Positions 45,811-59,471 are shown, numbered from the stretch's first letter. The stretch: DNA of 64,000 nt from Metallyticus violacea (GCA_030762175.1 CM060840.1:41563501-41627500), one strand, 5' to 3'. The notes: a model not told the origin generated them from the letters alone. Numbers and translations: made by a program.

Positions 45811-48800
45811 AATATGAGACTTGCCGTTGCTTGTTGCCGGAAAAAATGGGGGGTGTCATTCTTGCGAATTACATGCTATGTAGCAAGACAAGCTACCGGA
45901 CATGCTGCATCTTGTTTGTCTCCATTATAAAAGCATTGCATATTCCTTCCTGCTAGGTAAACAGCCATGCTTCGTCTTGTTTGCACCCAAAAGCGAGCCT
46001 TGTGAAGCGGGCGATTTGAGCGTGAAAGACCCCGTCGTAGCATTAATAATCATGGTCACGATAATTGACTTGACAGAACTTTTGTTGGAAAAGAGTTGCA
46101 AGAGATTCATACCAGCAATGCCTATTTCAAACTACACTATTTCCAGGACACACACGTGGAGGTATATCTTATGGAAGCCCAATCAAGTTTTTAAAAACCC
46201 CTTTTTTATTTATTTATTTTTGCTTTTGTTTCATAAGACATCATTTTAATTGTTTATTCCCCCTTACTTTTTTATCTAGTTACATGCAATCTTATTCAGG
46301 AAGAATTTGTAGTTTTAGCTCATCTTTCTTCATTGTTAATTTGCTTTTACTCATATACATATATGTTGAACAAGAATTGTAAATTATTTACTTTTTCTGT
46401 AAAACAAAGTTTTTACAAATAGGACTTTGTTAGATCTCCGGCATCTTCGAGATTCTTCAGGCCATTTGTAATCCTGTTTTCATTCTTGCAGTGGATTTTT
46501 ATTGTTTATTCCCTTCCAAGTAGAGATCCATGCTGTCATAAATGAATCCCTTGTACACCAGATCATTTTAGGGTCATACTAACACCGATATAGCTATGAA
46601 AATGTTATTCAGCCAATGGTGTCATCCTTCAACAGATTTACAGTCAAAATTCCACACACATATTTTAAAATGTGTTACTGCTTCACAGAGTTCATAACAA
46701 TTGACATATTTTTCAGGGTCTGGAGAGTTTCCTTGAATAACCAACCCAGTGAGCTAAGGCAAAACGCTCAGTACATGAAGCTGAACTTCCTCATCGTGAA
46801 TGCAGTCACCCGCCGTTCCTTGTTTCTCATTCCTAAGTGGCCAAATGCCACATAGTAAGGGGAAACGCATGGATCCCATTCCTCTATCTGAAATTCCACC
46901 TTTCTTTGCGCCTCAAATGCTAGTGCGCCCAACTGATAGCAAAACGGATAATATTTTCTTTGATAATTATCCTCATCAAGTAACTGCCATAAATATTTAT
47001 TTGTACCGTTAGAAAATTGGTAGGTGACAATTTAAATCACTATATTGACCCCCCCCCCTTTTTTAGCTCATTTAAATATTTTTCTTCCTAAAAGTAAAAT
47101 AAGGCTGGGGAACTGGCTGAAGACCACACTGGCTCTATTGATCTCCGCTTCATTTGTTCCGAACTTAAAGTGGCAGCTATTGCTGTAGAATCCATTAAAT
47201 GAAGGTTCACATTATAGCTTCCTAAACGTTATTCGGTCGTTTCACCCTTACTGCCAAGCACTGACTTGAAAAGCAGTAAAATATATAATGTAATTTCTCA
47301 GAATTGGAACATTAAACGCCCAATGCTTAGCAATGATATTCAAATTCACCTTCATAGAGTTGATTTAAAAAACAGGATAAATCAGTCACACAGTGAAGGA
47401 AAACGTCGTTGCAAGCAATGGAGCTTGAATATGAGACTTAGCTTTCAACATTTTTAGACTTTTAAGCGTTTAAATTTATTTCCGAAAATTTTCTAGTGGG
47501 TGACGCCAAAAACCCCTTGGGCTTCAACCAAAATGGTAAGCAACCATATATACATACATATAATCGAATATTATAGTTTAATCAGTGTTTTAAATTGTGT
47601 GAAATAAAAATTCACAAAACGTTGTAAATTCACATGTATTAGTATCATTTCATTGATGTCCCTTTATTTTTAATGATCGATAATTTGAAAATACTGAAAC
47701 AAAACACAATATATATATGTGTAGGATGTAATGTATTTAAATTCAAAACAAAATTTAAGTATTTCAGTCTACATAATTGAGAGTTGACATGAGAAACAAC
47801 TGCTTTATCAATTTTATTTTATGGCAAAGGTAAAATGTTGATAAAAGAAACAGCATATTATGAAAACATTTAAAAAATGTATTATGGAATTTAAATGTTA
47901 CAATAAATGAAATAATGAAAAAAAAAGTTTTTTTTCTGTTGAAATGAACGTTTTTGGAAGGTTTAAGTGAAGTTTGGAGAATATAAAAATTGAAGGCATT
48001 AGGCGATTTGTGCGTAAAGAGAAAATTATAAAATGTGATATTAATAAAATTATTTTGGTACAAACGTGTCCATCAAATGGAAGATGAAGTACGAACAAAA
48101 ACACTATTCCATCTGTTCCAAAATATAGTGCAGAAATGCAACGTATTCCAAACTGTGATATACTTATTGGGTCCTATGCGCGATATAGATGTATAGGAAA
48201 TACAGTTGACAATATGCCAATAACACAAGCTAGCAAGTATGTCTGGGATTTTGTTCACAAAAGATGCCTTTAGGGCTGAACACTTCAAAACAGATGAAAA
48301 GTAGCTGATCTCACTAATTAGACAGTGCTGAGTTTTGTGACGATAGCGTTTTTGTGTCAAGTCAACTGTTTAGGCTGTAGTGCCATCTAATGTTAAAAAA
48401 TTAAACCAAACCTTTTGTTTGTTTTGAATGAATTTGTCAAAACTGAAATTCCGTGTAGCATTTTTGAAAAGTTCTCTTATGCTTAGATGCAGTTATTTCA
48501 CAGTAATTCATAATAACTCACAACCGTGAAATTTCTCTTTTGTGCAAGTTCAGAATGTGTAGATGCACCCTGTTCTAGAGCTGAGGGTCACAATGTCCGC
48601 ACTGCCTTGAAATGTATTTGTTTACAAACAGCATGAAGACTTAAGAACGAACATTCCATTGTTGTGCTGTGGCTGTATTCTGACAGTGTACACACATGGA
48701 ATGAAAGTTTGATTTGTAGTTTAATGAAATTTTGTTGTTTAATACTAATTAGTTGAGTGGGTGGTATTAATATATTGCAGGAGAATGGTCTGCATATTCA

Positions 48801-49500
48801 ATATTAGCCCCCAAAATGTGGTTAAACTCAAACAGCGAAAGTTATGACGAAAAATAAAAGATTATCTGAAACGTGGTGTTTAAGATTAGCCTTTGTCAAT
48901 TTTTTTTGCAACGCAAATCATTAAAAAGTAGGAAAAGGACTTGATTACGAATAAACCTAGTAGAACTTTCGAGAAAATATAGGAATGACAGCAATGAAAG
49001 TGGGCAATCAGGTGAATAAGGCGCAGTGAATGAGATAGCAGGAAGGAAGCCACGAAGAACAAACACTCTAAAGTAATTTCTGAAGCAGTGATGCAAAAGA
49101 TTTACGTGCTCATCAGACGAAAACGACGTTTTATTACAATTTATGTAAAAGACGGAAAACTAACGACTCTAAAGGTAATGTTGCAACCTTCTAGCCGAAG
49201 GAAAAGAAACGTCGAGGGTTGGAGAAAGAGCAGCCTATCAAAGTGATGCCTTCGGTGACAAATAGAGACAGTCAAGGGATTCACACTGGCACGTTTCAGA
49301 GAACCTCGAGATTATGGTGCACCTACTCATTATTGACTTGGTAGAATTTCACATTACAAGTAGCTACGGAGTGTTTGACTGAAAGACTTCAAAGCACCAA
49401 GGAAATAAGGACATGTGATAGTGTTTCACACTGTAAAGGCATATTTGATGCGGAAAGATGCACGAGAAGTGTCTGATATAAAGTTAATCGTTGAAGAATT
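45811..49500. other. Intergenic DNA, possible downstream Harbinger debris
   Basis: Frames at 45902-46249 and 46616-46855 show no motif I can assign, although the Harbinger C-terminal half might have lain here. A short C-run lies at 47049-47058. The rest is AT-rich. A weak PYSP-like minus-strand motif near 49000 is not enough to call a transposase. Confidence 0.4.
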
Positions 49501-49504
49501 GCTG

Positions 49505-49731
49505 GTTTATTTAAGAACACTGGGTAACACTGTGGTAATTAAGCGTCCCGATAAGTTCATGCTGTAAAACAGCTGACAAATTTTGCTTAGAGATCTCTTC
49601 TTTCAGGCTTAAGGTTCTTTTACGTGTTATAAATCTTAGAATTTTGACGCTATAAAAATTCATCGACCTTGACTAGCCTTGAATACGCGACCTTGGATCT
49701 ACAAGTTACCACTAGACCACAAGGGCCGATT
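49505..49731 (-). mobile_element. SINE family A copy, minus strand, degenerate
   Basis: On the minus strand: head TCGGCCCTTGTGGTCTAGTG, B-box region CGCGTATTCAAGGCTAGTC (diverged), TAGCGTCAAAATTCTAAGAT, then a deletion that removes the GGAAGGGAAGTAAAGCCGTG segment, AGAACCTTAAGCCTGAAAGA, and a poorly matching 3' end. Among the most decayed A copies in the window. Confidence 0.8.
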
Positions 49732-50007
49732 AGCATCAACCGTATCAAGTAAAATTTAGAATATGAATCAAAATTGCTTTAATTGCGAAGTTTCGTTTCT
49801 GGTACTCTTTCCTACAAGGGTAAAAAGGGAAGCGTGTTTACTATCCAATCACTAAATAAGACAACCCACAACTGTATAATAAATAGTGATATGAGTCGAT
49901 ACAAGAAAGACTATAAACTACGAAATTCAGCGCTGTCAACGCTTCATCTGTTTTCGAATGTTCATACCTGGTGTTCAACAGCATAGAAATTTGCTCGTGT
50001 AAACAGT

Positions 50008-50073
50008 TCTGTGTGTGTGTGTGTGGGGGGGGGATATCATCAGTAGATTACATTCATTCATTCATTCATTCAT
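50008..50073 (+). repeat. (GT)n-G run plus (ATTC)n microsatellite
   Basis: GT units followed by nine G bases (50008-50033), then a 17-bp gap and about six ATTC units (50051-50073). Confidence 0.93.
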
Positions 50074-50936
50074 CATTTGCATATTTGTACAGTGTCAAAT
50101 CCGAGAAGTATTTAAAAGTTTTACCTGCAAATTAACTTTCAGCCCTAAGACTACATTTCATGTTCTGCAGCTATAATTAGAGAATGCCATTGCAAGACTA
50201 AACTGTCAAATGTTGTACCTTTCTCTTTGTACTCTCACGTGGCTATGTGCAGAATTTTTACTGCACCATTGCAGATGGCTATTTGATTTCTGTCCGTATT
50301 TTGTAATGGAGGATGTAATGTACATCAAGGAGATGGAATGTTACAATCAGGCCTTAGAAAAAAACAATGGAAGTTCTAAAGGAAATAACAAACTAGGAAT
50401 AGGACGGGACTTGGTTCGCTATAAAACTGAAAAGTGATTGCAATTGCACAACACGTGTTTTGTAAATTTAAGTTAAACTGTAATTTAAAATGTGTTTACG
50501 TACTAATTTGATTCCAGAGCGGCTCAGAGTGAGTGAATCGACATTTCCTGATAGAAAGTTTTCGCAGTTGTTAATTCAAAAGTAAGGGGCACTAGTATGG
50601 ACTTTAAGAAATTATATTTCCTTTTTTATTGCTTGAGAAAAATCTTATGGTTTAAATTAAGAGCATCACAAATGCACAATTAGATACATCTCGGTTACAC
50701 ATAAGACATCTGCAAACCCATAACTCGTAACTTCATTGTATAAATGACTTTGAACCTCTGTTTGCAGAAATTGCCACGTTTTCACGTTGCTGAGACCGGC
50801 ACTATTTCTGTGAAGTGGCAATAAACGAATTTTTAAGAAAGTTAATGGTATTAAAAGGCATACTGTTTGAATTATATGACTCTAAAAATCAAACATACTT
50901 TATAAATAACCCAACTTTTGTAGTGGCATGAATTTT
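50074..50936. other. Intergenic DNA, no gene recognised
   Basis: A 75-codon plus-strand frame (50210-50437) has no recognised motif. Confidence 0.45.
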
Positions 50937-50937
50937 T

Positions 50938-51215
50938 TATTTGTTTATTTAAGGACGCTCTTTAACATGTCAGGTCATCAGCGTCCCATTCTATTTAGGG
51001 CGTGAAACGGCCGAAATTTTTTGCTCAGAGGCCCCTTCTTTCAGGCTTGAGATTCTTTTTCGTGCCGTAAATGTACGACACGGGACCCACAGCTCTACCT
51101 CCCTTCCGAAGGATTTTTACACCCGAAAAAATCCATCGATCCTGGCCGAGTTCGAACCCGCGATCTTGGTTTTAGAAGGCAAGTATGGTTACCATTACAC
51201 CACCAGGACCGACAT
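50938..51215 (-). mobile_element. SINE family A copy, minus strand
   Basis: Minus-strand order: GTCGGTCCTGGTGGTGTAAT, B box GCGGGTTCGAACTCGGCCAG, TCGATGGATTTTTTCGGGTG, a deletion of the TAAGTATGGCTTCC segment, GGTCCCGTGTCGTACATTTA, AAGAATCTCAAGCCTGAAAG, then GACATGTTAAAGAGCGTCC. Candidate short target-site duplication CATGAA (50927-50932 and 51218-51223), weak because of its length. Confidence 0.92.
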
Positions 51216-53428
51216 AACATGAAATTGAAATTGACTACCTGTACATGACCAGTGTGTAAAGTTCTGTGAGAACGTGGGGTGGATTCAGTGCCAAACAAGA
51301 TTATGCGGACACATTATAAAGCATTTAATTCTTATTTATAACATAATTTTCAATAATTATAGTCGTTATCGTCGATTTTAAACTAAAAACCTCATGAAGG
51401 CGTCTACAACCATGGCCATGTTTCTGAAACCAAGCAAAGCCATTGTTTGAAAGTGTGGTTTTGCTGTGCCGACCAACCGCTGTAAACCAAAGTGAACACA
51501 CAGCACTGGAATTCGCGCTATAGCATTAGTCACTCTTGCACCTCCCTTTTTGGTGGCCAGTTGCAAGTTTGGCAATGAATAACTTGTGGCGGTCGTGGTG
51601 TGCAACAGCGATTTAGTCCCGGGGTTTCGCGGCTATCGCGCCTTTCACGAACTCATGGTCTGTGTGCACATTATAACGTTAAATGACGGGCTGATGTGGT
51701 TTAAAGTTTTTCAGCCTTACCACATAGACCCTGCCACAATGACTCATTAATTTCACAGGAAATCTAACCGATCATTCTCTGTTACAAAGATTCGCTCATT
51801 ACACAACACACGACATTTTCGGGTCATTACCAACAGTTTAGCACCATAAAAAGCCTTTAATCTAGGTGTAATAGTTTTCGCATATAAAATCACGCTCACA
51901 AAAGCGATTCATTCTTAACCAGAACTGTGGCCTGGACAAGAACTTTGCTATCTCAATAAAGCCTCTATGTGAGAATTTGCCATCTTCAAATCTTCCGCCA
52001 TGATTCAATCTATTCAATGTCTACAGCGTGTACATTTTAAAGTCTAAAATCACTCATAATATCTCTCTTTTCAGTAATTTTATTGCATACTCACCAATTT
52101 TTTAAAAGGCAGAACAACGCAGCACGCAGCACGCAGTTCAACAACAAACAAAATTCAGATTTGTGGTTTTCAACCCTAATAAACACATTTCCAACACAGC
52201 AGGGTTGCAAAATATTATTTCATTAATTTTCTACCAAGACACTCTGTATTTACATCAGACGTTCTGCTCTTAATTATTAAAGTTTTCAACTTCTTTGATT
52301 TGGTTGGTCAGCAGATGAAAAATTAAAAAAAAAAAAAACACTTACTTAGCTGTCGTAGCTTAAACTCGTAATAAATTATAGAATTCTTTAACTTAATTAT
52401 CTTAATATCCCATATTATCTTCATGGGGTGATTTTTAAGTTCTCATCGGTATAGGAAATGCTATGAATTAAGGCTCTTTTGAGAAAGAAATCAGGTAGTT
52501 CCGCTTAGAGGCATCGAGAAATAAATTATGCTCTGAAATGTAAATAATGGTTTATTACCATACCTCTTATGTAATTAAATGTAGAAACTCTTTAAGTTTA
52601 AGGAAATGGTGAATTGAATTCGATATATGCGACTCCAGCTGCCCTGTAGACTTCATCCCAATCACGGCGAACACGACACTATACAAGCGTAATAGATTTC
52701 TGTTCTGCTACTGAACTTTTTGCTGTGACCTCCACATGCTTATTACAGCGTATTTGTGGCTCTATTGAACACGCAACGTAGAACTGTCTTCGTTTTAAAC
52801 ATTATTTGACGTACATATTCAAGAGCAGACATACACATGTCCTTCATACCACTGTTGTGTCTTGTAAGATGCAAATTATAACAATGTACCTCTTGTTTTT
52901 AAACAATGAGCATTTATTTCTTGATTTTCTAAGAAGAACATACTATACCTGGGTATATATGAACATGCTACTAGAGATTTTTGATAAAATGAAACATGTG
53001 TCTGTCAAGCAAAAAAGTATTTTATTGTTATTCTATGATTGTGTATGTTTATATGAGTAAACAGACTATTCCATATAACAGCACCTCAGTGAATGACACT
53101 AAGATAAACCGCAAATGGGAATTGACAGATTTCACTCTGTTTTCATAGAATGAAATATTGTTTAAATTACATTCCCATTTAACATTTTATTTTCAAGGTG
53201 AAATACAACAACGCAGGGACGATTCTTTAATGCACCACAACATTAGGAAATGAAATCGCCACTTAAATAAAAATCAATCGGATTAAAGCATTGTTTTGTT
53301 TGTGCAATTTAACCTTATCGAGTCTGTTACTGAATGACTGTAAAATTCAAGAGCATTTGTATACAATCCAAAGCATGACACATGTTGTTATTATTCTATG
53401 GATTACACCTGTTTTAGCTTCCACGCGG
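51216..53428. other. Intergenic DNA, no gene recognised
   Basis: A 75-codon minus-strand frame at 51378-51605 lies in a slightly GC-richer patch (51400-51660) that also contains GGGTTTCGCGGCTATCGCGC, a short imperfect hairpin. No family recognised. Confidence 0.4.
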
Positions 53429-53429
53429 T

Positions 53430-53722
53430 CGGTCCTGGTGGTGTAGTGGTTAATACTTGCCTCCTATACCCAAGATCGCGGTTTCAAACCCGGCCAGGAC
53501 CGATGAATTTTTGGGCGTAAAAATCCTAAGTATGGCTTCCTTCGGAAGGGAAGTAAAGCCTTGGGTCCCGTGTCGCACATTTACGGCACGATAAAGAAGC
53601 TCAAGCCTGAAAGAAGAGGCCTTTGAGCAAAATTTGTTGGCCGTTCCACGCCCTGGTTTGAATGGGATGGTAATGACCTGAGATGTTAAAGAGCGTCCGT
53701 AAATATATCAAATTGATGAAAA
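53430..53722 (+). mobile_element. SINE family A copy, full length
   Basis: Head CGGTCCTGGTGGTGTAGTGG, B box GCGGTTTCAAACCCGGCCAG followed by GACCGATG. GTCCTGG near the start pairs with CCAGGAC, a seven-base acceptor-like stem. The body is near consensus with GGCTTCCTTCGGAAGGGAAG and GTGTCGCACATTTACGGCAC, and ends GAGATGTTAAAGAGCGTCCG, TAAATATATCAAATTGATG. A good reference copy for the family. Confidence 0.94.
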
Positions 53723-56700
53723 AAATGTTCACACCTTATTTCTGTAATATTATTAGGGATACACGCTGTTTATAATCTTGTGACCAAACTATACTATGAT
53801 TTAGCTCCCGCCAGTTATCTTGCTTTCCCAATCACTTATGTACGTTATCTTGTCAATAACTACACAAGCGACCCCATGCTCAGCGGTAAAATTACCGGAA
53901 ACATTTCTTAAACCAATAGAAATCATACATGATTCATTTTATTTACTTGAGAGCCGACTAAATAAAACTACTTATCATAATGGAAAATTCCACTGCATTT
54001 AGTATACTCATAGGATTCTAAAATATATAATATTGTAGCAATTTTGACAATTGGTGGCGACTGTTTGTGTTTGATTTTCTAAGTTCTGATTAAAGTCGAC
54101 TAACATAAAAAGTTCTGTATTTGTTTACAAACATTCTGTGTAGCGGAAATTGCTACCAGCTTCTATTTCATAGTTCTACTGTATCATATTATGGAAAAGT
54201 ATAACACAAAATAACTATAAAGACATTTCACACAGTCTTATAGTAGATATAACATTGCCAACTATTTCATAGTGAAGTATACCAGAGGAGGACGCATTGG
54301 CATGAGTCAGTGGCTCTGGTTAGACACATTAACACATGTTACTTGCGTGCGCTTGCTTTCTTTAGATATATAACTTTTTTTATATTACAGCATTAGACCC
54401 CTTCTGTAAATAAATGTTTGTTTGGACGGGCCATGTTACTAAAAAGTCAATTGTTGTCGTGTGGTCTCTCACCGCAGAGTCCTACGGTATATATTAGGTA
54501 CCCGCACGCGATGTACTTTGCGGTAGAAACAATAAAACCCATGCCAAAAATCTTTCGTTCCCTCTCTGTCTCTCTCAAACACGCATGGCTCTTTCCGACT
54601 ACGTGATACATAATCACCAATATTACAAACAGGACGAAGAATAAAACAAAAAGAGTGCGAAGAGATGAAACAGGGAGCAACACTAGAAAACAAGGGAAAG
54701 AGGTGCGGGAAGGTAGAGAAAAAAACAACGTAAAAAAAAAAAAGACGATAATGGTTCTCCTTCTTTCCTTACTTAGCTCCAGGTGATGGTTCTCTGGGCT
54801 AGTGATGAGTGTCGGAACACGCCGCTATGCTATTTGTGCTACTTTTTGTATTCTTTTTAATAATAAGCAGATGGAAGGGTACGTAATCATAGCAGTTTCT
54901 GCCATTCTTCAAAGTTGAGCAGCAACTGGTTTCCTGGACCTGAGCAGAGCGACAGATTGCATGATAGCGCATCATGCCTGAGTCCACAGGCTCATTTTGG
55001 TTTCATTCCGATCACATATCCACAAAAAAAAGGAACGCGAGGGCTCCTTGTTTATGACCCATTGCATGAACACGGATTTACAGGCCGTAAACGCGACACA
55101 CTGACCATCTGTTTTTATCCAAGTTCGGTTGCCTCCAACGCTTGTAAGCGCTTTGCAGCCATAAGGAGGTTACGACAAAACAACAAAAAATAAAGAGTAC
55201 CTAATAATTTAAAATGTCATAAGAGAGTAAACGAAATGTAAACTTTTGAATAAAGGACTGTATAAAGCTTACCCAGAAATAGTAATAAAGCTTAACCGGT
55301 AGAAAATTAATCCTGCTGAAAATAAAGAACTTTAATTTCAATACTATATAACTACATATTCAAAATAATTTTATATAAACATAGTAAACCAATTTAGATA
55401 TTGTTTATATTTTGGGTAACACCTCTTCACCTCGAGCCATTCTCATTTTAAAACCTAAATAGCACTTTTAACTTACAATATATAAATTTTAAACAAAATT
55501 AATAATTATAAATAAACCTTTTTTGCCTGACAACTTGAGTTATTAAGTATAAAATATGCACAACTGTATCTCAGATGGACATTTTGATTCATTTTATCAA
55601 TTGTTTTCAGTGGAGAGACAAAAGTAAGTAATGTTTTCTGAGTATTGGGAGAAGCCATTCGTCAAAGCCCCTATTATGTATGTGCAAATGATTTGTTGCA
55701 GGAAGGCTCTACTCGATTATCCCTGAAAGTATGTAACAAAATGAGGACTTCAATATTATTATGTTTTGTCATGTTTTGATTGTCATTGTTGGTGTTTAAA
55801 AATTCAGAAACAATAAAACAAAGTGAACTAGTCCTTGTGTTAGAAAACTACATTTATGACAACTTACCAATCAATAGAAAGAATGCAACGCCAAAGAATC
55901 CAGAAAGTGACTAGACTATACCCACGAACTAAAGGTTCGAAATATAATTTTAAAAATGTCAATTGATACAGGAATGATTTTAGTTTCTATCAATTGAACT
56001 GAATAGCATTTAATTATAAAGGTTTTTGATAAAATGGGAAGATTTCAATCAAATGCAGGTATTGTTTACCTAAATTTAGAGCTTTTTAGTTTGAAAAAGG
56101 ATAGCTTACAACTACTCGGAGACAGTAGGTGTTAATAATAATTCGAATATATGAACACTAAAAACAGGGAATACTTGGATATGTTATAAACAATTTTTGT
56201 AAAGTCAGTGTAGGGGCATTATCTTCAGTTTAGTATCTTTGATTGACGGAATGTCAAATTTTCCTAATATTTCTTCTTTCCTGTCCCCATCTTCACCAAT
56301 AACCCTATCCGATTGATCTTTTCTCTAAACCCAAGGGTCGAATGACGTCGTTTTTACTTTCATTCCTATCTGTTTATTTCAGTTGGACCTTGGCTCGCGT
56401 CCTGGTAACATCATTTTGTTCCATTGACTGTTTTCGACATTTGTTCTCCAATGTTGTTTTCGGCTGCTACGCTCATCAAAATCTACTTTTGGGGCTAATT
56501 CATGACATTTTTTTTCATTTTAGTTTGCATATTTTAAATACTTTTTCACACATAAGGGTAAGCAGTGTTGGTCAAAAGCTCAGCTTAATTTACTATACAT
56601 ATTATGTACTTAACTTGTTTGAAATGCAAGCTCTTATTTATATTTATTGGGTATTTTTGAACTTGTAACCTAAAGGCAAACTAGGTAATATAGTGGAAAT

Positions 56701-58000
56701 TAAACAGAATATTGGGGTATTGAGCACATGTGTTTTTTAAGTCAATAATCGGACGTGAGTGTATTACTTATGATTATTCGAAACATGACTTCTAATTTCA
56801 TTCGTTAATTACATATAATATAATGGTGTATGGTTGATTAAACAGTTACGTTTATTAATAAACTACCTGTTTTAATTCATGATTATTGATTTAAATGTTG
56901 CTACGCCCTCTAGAGCATGTTTGGTTCTCTCAAATATCAAATTCTATGAAGCTAAGAACATTTTCATACCTCTATTATTTGTTAAAGTTCAAGATTATCA
57001 ATATTCTTATATAAATGTATACATTAAAGGTCATTAAATTGTTTTAAAATGTTTTATTTTCCCTTGCAACTTCCTTTCATTTGGTTAATAATATTTCTTA
57101 GGTTCATTGCCTTCTTGTAGAGTTGTGAAATGCTTTGTGATACGAGGCATAAGCAAAGTGTTTCAACCAATTAAAATAATAATAATAATAATTATTATTA
57201 TTACTATTACTGCCAGATAATCAGTCTATAATTTTAAACATGCCTTCTTGATTCTTTTAATACTCATTGTTGTAACATTCTAAATGTTGAACTTTAAAAT
57301 ATTTGCATTGTTTCTCTCTTGTTGAATTAGCGTTAAGTTAATTATAGCAAACACTGTTGATGCGGCAGTTTTAATTAAGGAACTCATATTTATATTCATA
57401 AACTGACTTTGCTCAAAATGATTTGTACATTTTTGGTAATTCCTATTTAAATAATCGCTGCTATTCCGCAATAAATCCTCTCGTTTCGCCAATCGATAAT
57501 CCATTTTATGTAACATTCAAACAGATTTGCATGTAAAATAGATTATGGTAGACTTTCAAAAGCGTTCTTTACGCAGCTCTCCGCATAATAGGGGAAAACA
57601 CACTAATCAGGATTTTTACCTTATTGCATTTACAATTTATAGCAGAACAATATGCTCAGTTTGGTATATACTTCTAAATACCTCAAATTAACTGCAATTA
57701 AAACGTTGTATATATAACTCCGGTTTTGTAAAGTATAAATCTCGCCAAGATCTCTCGTGGAAACACGAACGGTGAAAATGTAGGCCAGTGGAGCAGGAAT
57801 ATATATATTAGAATATATAAATACCTGAAAATTATGTAGAAAATAAAACACGTTTTAAACAAAAGTCTTGGTATATCTAAACAAATGATAAATACAGTGT
57901 TTTGTTCATTTAACTTCCTACCAGTTACTATAGCATTCAATAATTTTCATTTGTTTTATTATTTAAATTGTTAATATTGTGAATGAGTAAATAAGTGGCT
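53723..58000. other. Intergenic DNA, no gene recognised
   Basis: Frames in the GC-richer stretch 54300-55195 (93 codons minus 54447-54728; 92 codons plus 54915-55193) have no recognised domain. A 108-codon plus-strand frame at 56342-56668 is Phe/Leu-rich and unassigned. An AAT/ATT palindromic microsatellite lies at 57174-57211. Confidence 0.4.
57174..57211 (+). repeat. (AAT)n(ATT)n palindromic microsatellite
   Basis: AAT units run directly into ATT units, so the tract is self-complementary and could form a hairpin. Confidence 0.9.
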
Positions 58001-58030
58001 TTTAAATACAAACTTTTCACTGTTACAATA

Positions 58031-58870
58031 ATGAGAAACGCTAAGTTTGAAACTGAATTTAATGCTGAACGACATCATTTTCGTCCAGATGAAATGTTTA
58101 TAGCGATTGGAATAATTAGAAGTGGTGAAATACAAGCTGGTGCTTCTAGAGCTCTGAATACCGCAAGAGGAGATATGAATCATTTGGTTGTCCAGAAGAA
58201 CAACATCCAGGTAAACAAAGGATTATAACTGGTGCATAAGATGATTTCTGGGAAAAAGCAAATCAACTGCTGCCATCTGAGGTACCCTGCAAGAGTTAAC
58301 AATTTAACTGTTTAACCGAAACTGTTACAACTATACTGTAATCAAGAGAAATTAAGTCCCATTGTTCGTTAAGCGCCTGCGTTTTACTCTGCAAATATCA
58401 TGTCAAATGACTACAGGAACAATTGCGTCTTTTCACAGATATATCACTTCGGTCTACTTCCAATTCCGAGAAAATAGACATTTGGGAGACAATCAGGTAA
58501 ATCATAAGGAATGAAGCGTACACGGAAAGTTTCCAGTTTAAAAGTAGATACTATCATTATCTGAAGAAGAAGAAGAAGAAGAAGAAGAAGAAGAAGAAGA
58601 ACGGCAAATAAAAAAACATACTTTATTTTGATTCGTGGAACAATGAATGCAAGTTAGTCCATTCAAGATGTTTTGCAGCCTGTGGCCATTCCTATTACTG
58701 AAGCATTTGGCACCGAATTCCTTTACATGCATGATAATACCAAATCAAATGATGCAAGATGTGTCCAGGTGTTTAAAAATACAAAGTTACAGTATTAGAG
58801 TGGACCTACTCAGTCCCCAAATCTAATTCCGATCAAGCATTTGTGCGGCCCCCTTCAACTAAACATTTTA
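58031..58870 (+). mobile_element. Decayed Tc1-like transposase
   Basis: Plus-strand pieces in Tc1 order. The N-terminal helix-turn-helix region reads FIAIGIIRSGEIQAGASRAL, then NTARGDMNHLVV (58095-58190). A damaged SRF-type region lies near 58425-58475. RGTMNAS then DVLQPVAIPITEAFGTEF runs at 58634-58720. YMHDNTKSNDARCVQVFKN at 58724-58780 contains the second catalytic Asp (HDN). The SPNLIPIKHLCGPLQ stretch near 58812-58856 stands in for the canonical SPDLNPIEHLW, so the third catalytic residue (Glu) has become Lys. Several frameshifts and stops, and a GAA microsatellite, interrupt it. Dead copy; ends not identified. Confidence 0.82.
58563..58602 (+). repeat. (GAA)n microsatellite inside the Tc1 remnant
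   Basis: About 13 GAA units lying between the catalytic-domain pieces of the Tc1 fossil. The Ser-run frame on the minus strand is an artefact of it. Confidence 0.95.
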
Positions 58871-59186
58871 AACAATAATGAAAATATCAATCTAGATTTA
58901 TTCATACGTCCCCATCATCACCACTAGAATATTGAGCAAGATGACATTCATCATATTTTTTTTTCAATATTAAGGTATCGAGCAGTATTTAATGTAAGGG
59001 GTGATGGTACAAATTGATGATGATACAAAGTTGAGAAATAGGTAATTTACATATATTTGTGATTGTGTTAGTACATTTAAAATCAAGAGAACTTCATTGT
59101 TATTTTCGTTAAAGTGATTAAATGTTAATTTTGAAGTTATTGTATTATTTTATCAATTTAAATATTTTAAATGTTATCTTCATAAT

Positions 59187-59381
59187 TTGTGTGATGAGAT
59201 TCCATTCCCAATTAATTTAAGAAAAATGCTGTGCAAATTTGACGAGCATATTTTCCCAAGTAACTCACTTCTCAAATTATTAATGGCTATCTCCTTAACT
59301 TCTACTTGTGTTGTAAGATTCCAATGTTGTCACACGAAATTCCCTGTTGAAACTTTCCCCTTAGTACTTTCCAGTACTAAA
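59187..59381 (+). mobile_element. Possible hAT-type transposase C-terminal remnant
   Basis: A 65-codon frame has KFDEHIFPSNSLLKLLMAIS, then LTSTC. In hAT (ZMYM1/P52-like) proteins the C-terminal dimerisation region runs D-IFPN---LLKILLTLPITSCS-ERSFS. The first half fits well; after STC the match to ERSFS is lost (VRFQCC). It lies just downstream of the Tc1 fossil and is unrelated to it. Confidence 0.42.
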
Positions 59382-59471
59382 TGACGCATAAATAAATATG
59401 ATTGTTTTTTATATCGTTATTATAATTTCTTTTGCCATTTGTTTATTTTTCTGTTTGATGACACGTTACCA

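Noticed and set aside
48896..49096. Minus-strand APYSPD motif resembling the mariner PPYSPD signature
   Set aside because: Only this short motif matches; the flanking catalytic and linker pieces could not be found in any frame, so it is not called.
55860..55945. Plus-strand peptide SIERMQRQRIQKVTRLYPRT, reminiscent of a LINE segment
   Set aside because: Isolated short basic stretch with no collinear motifs on either side.
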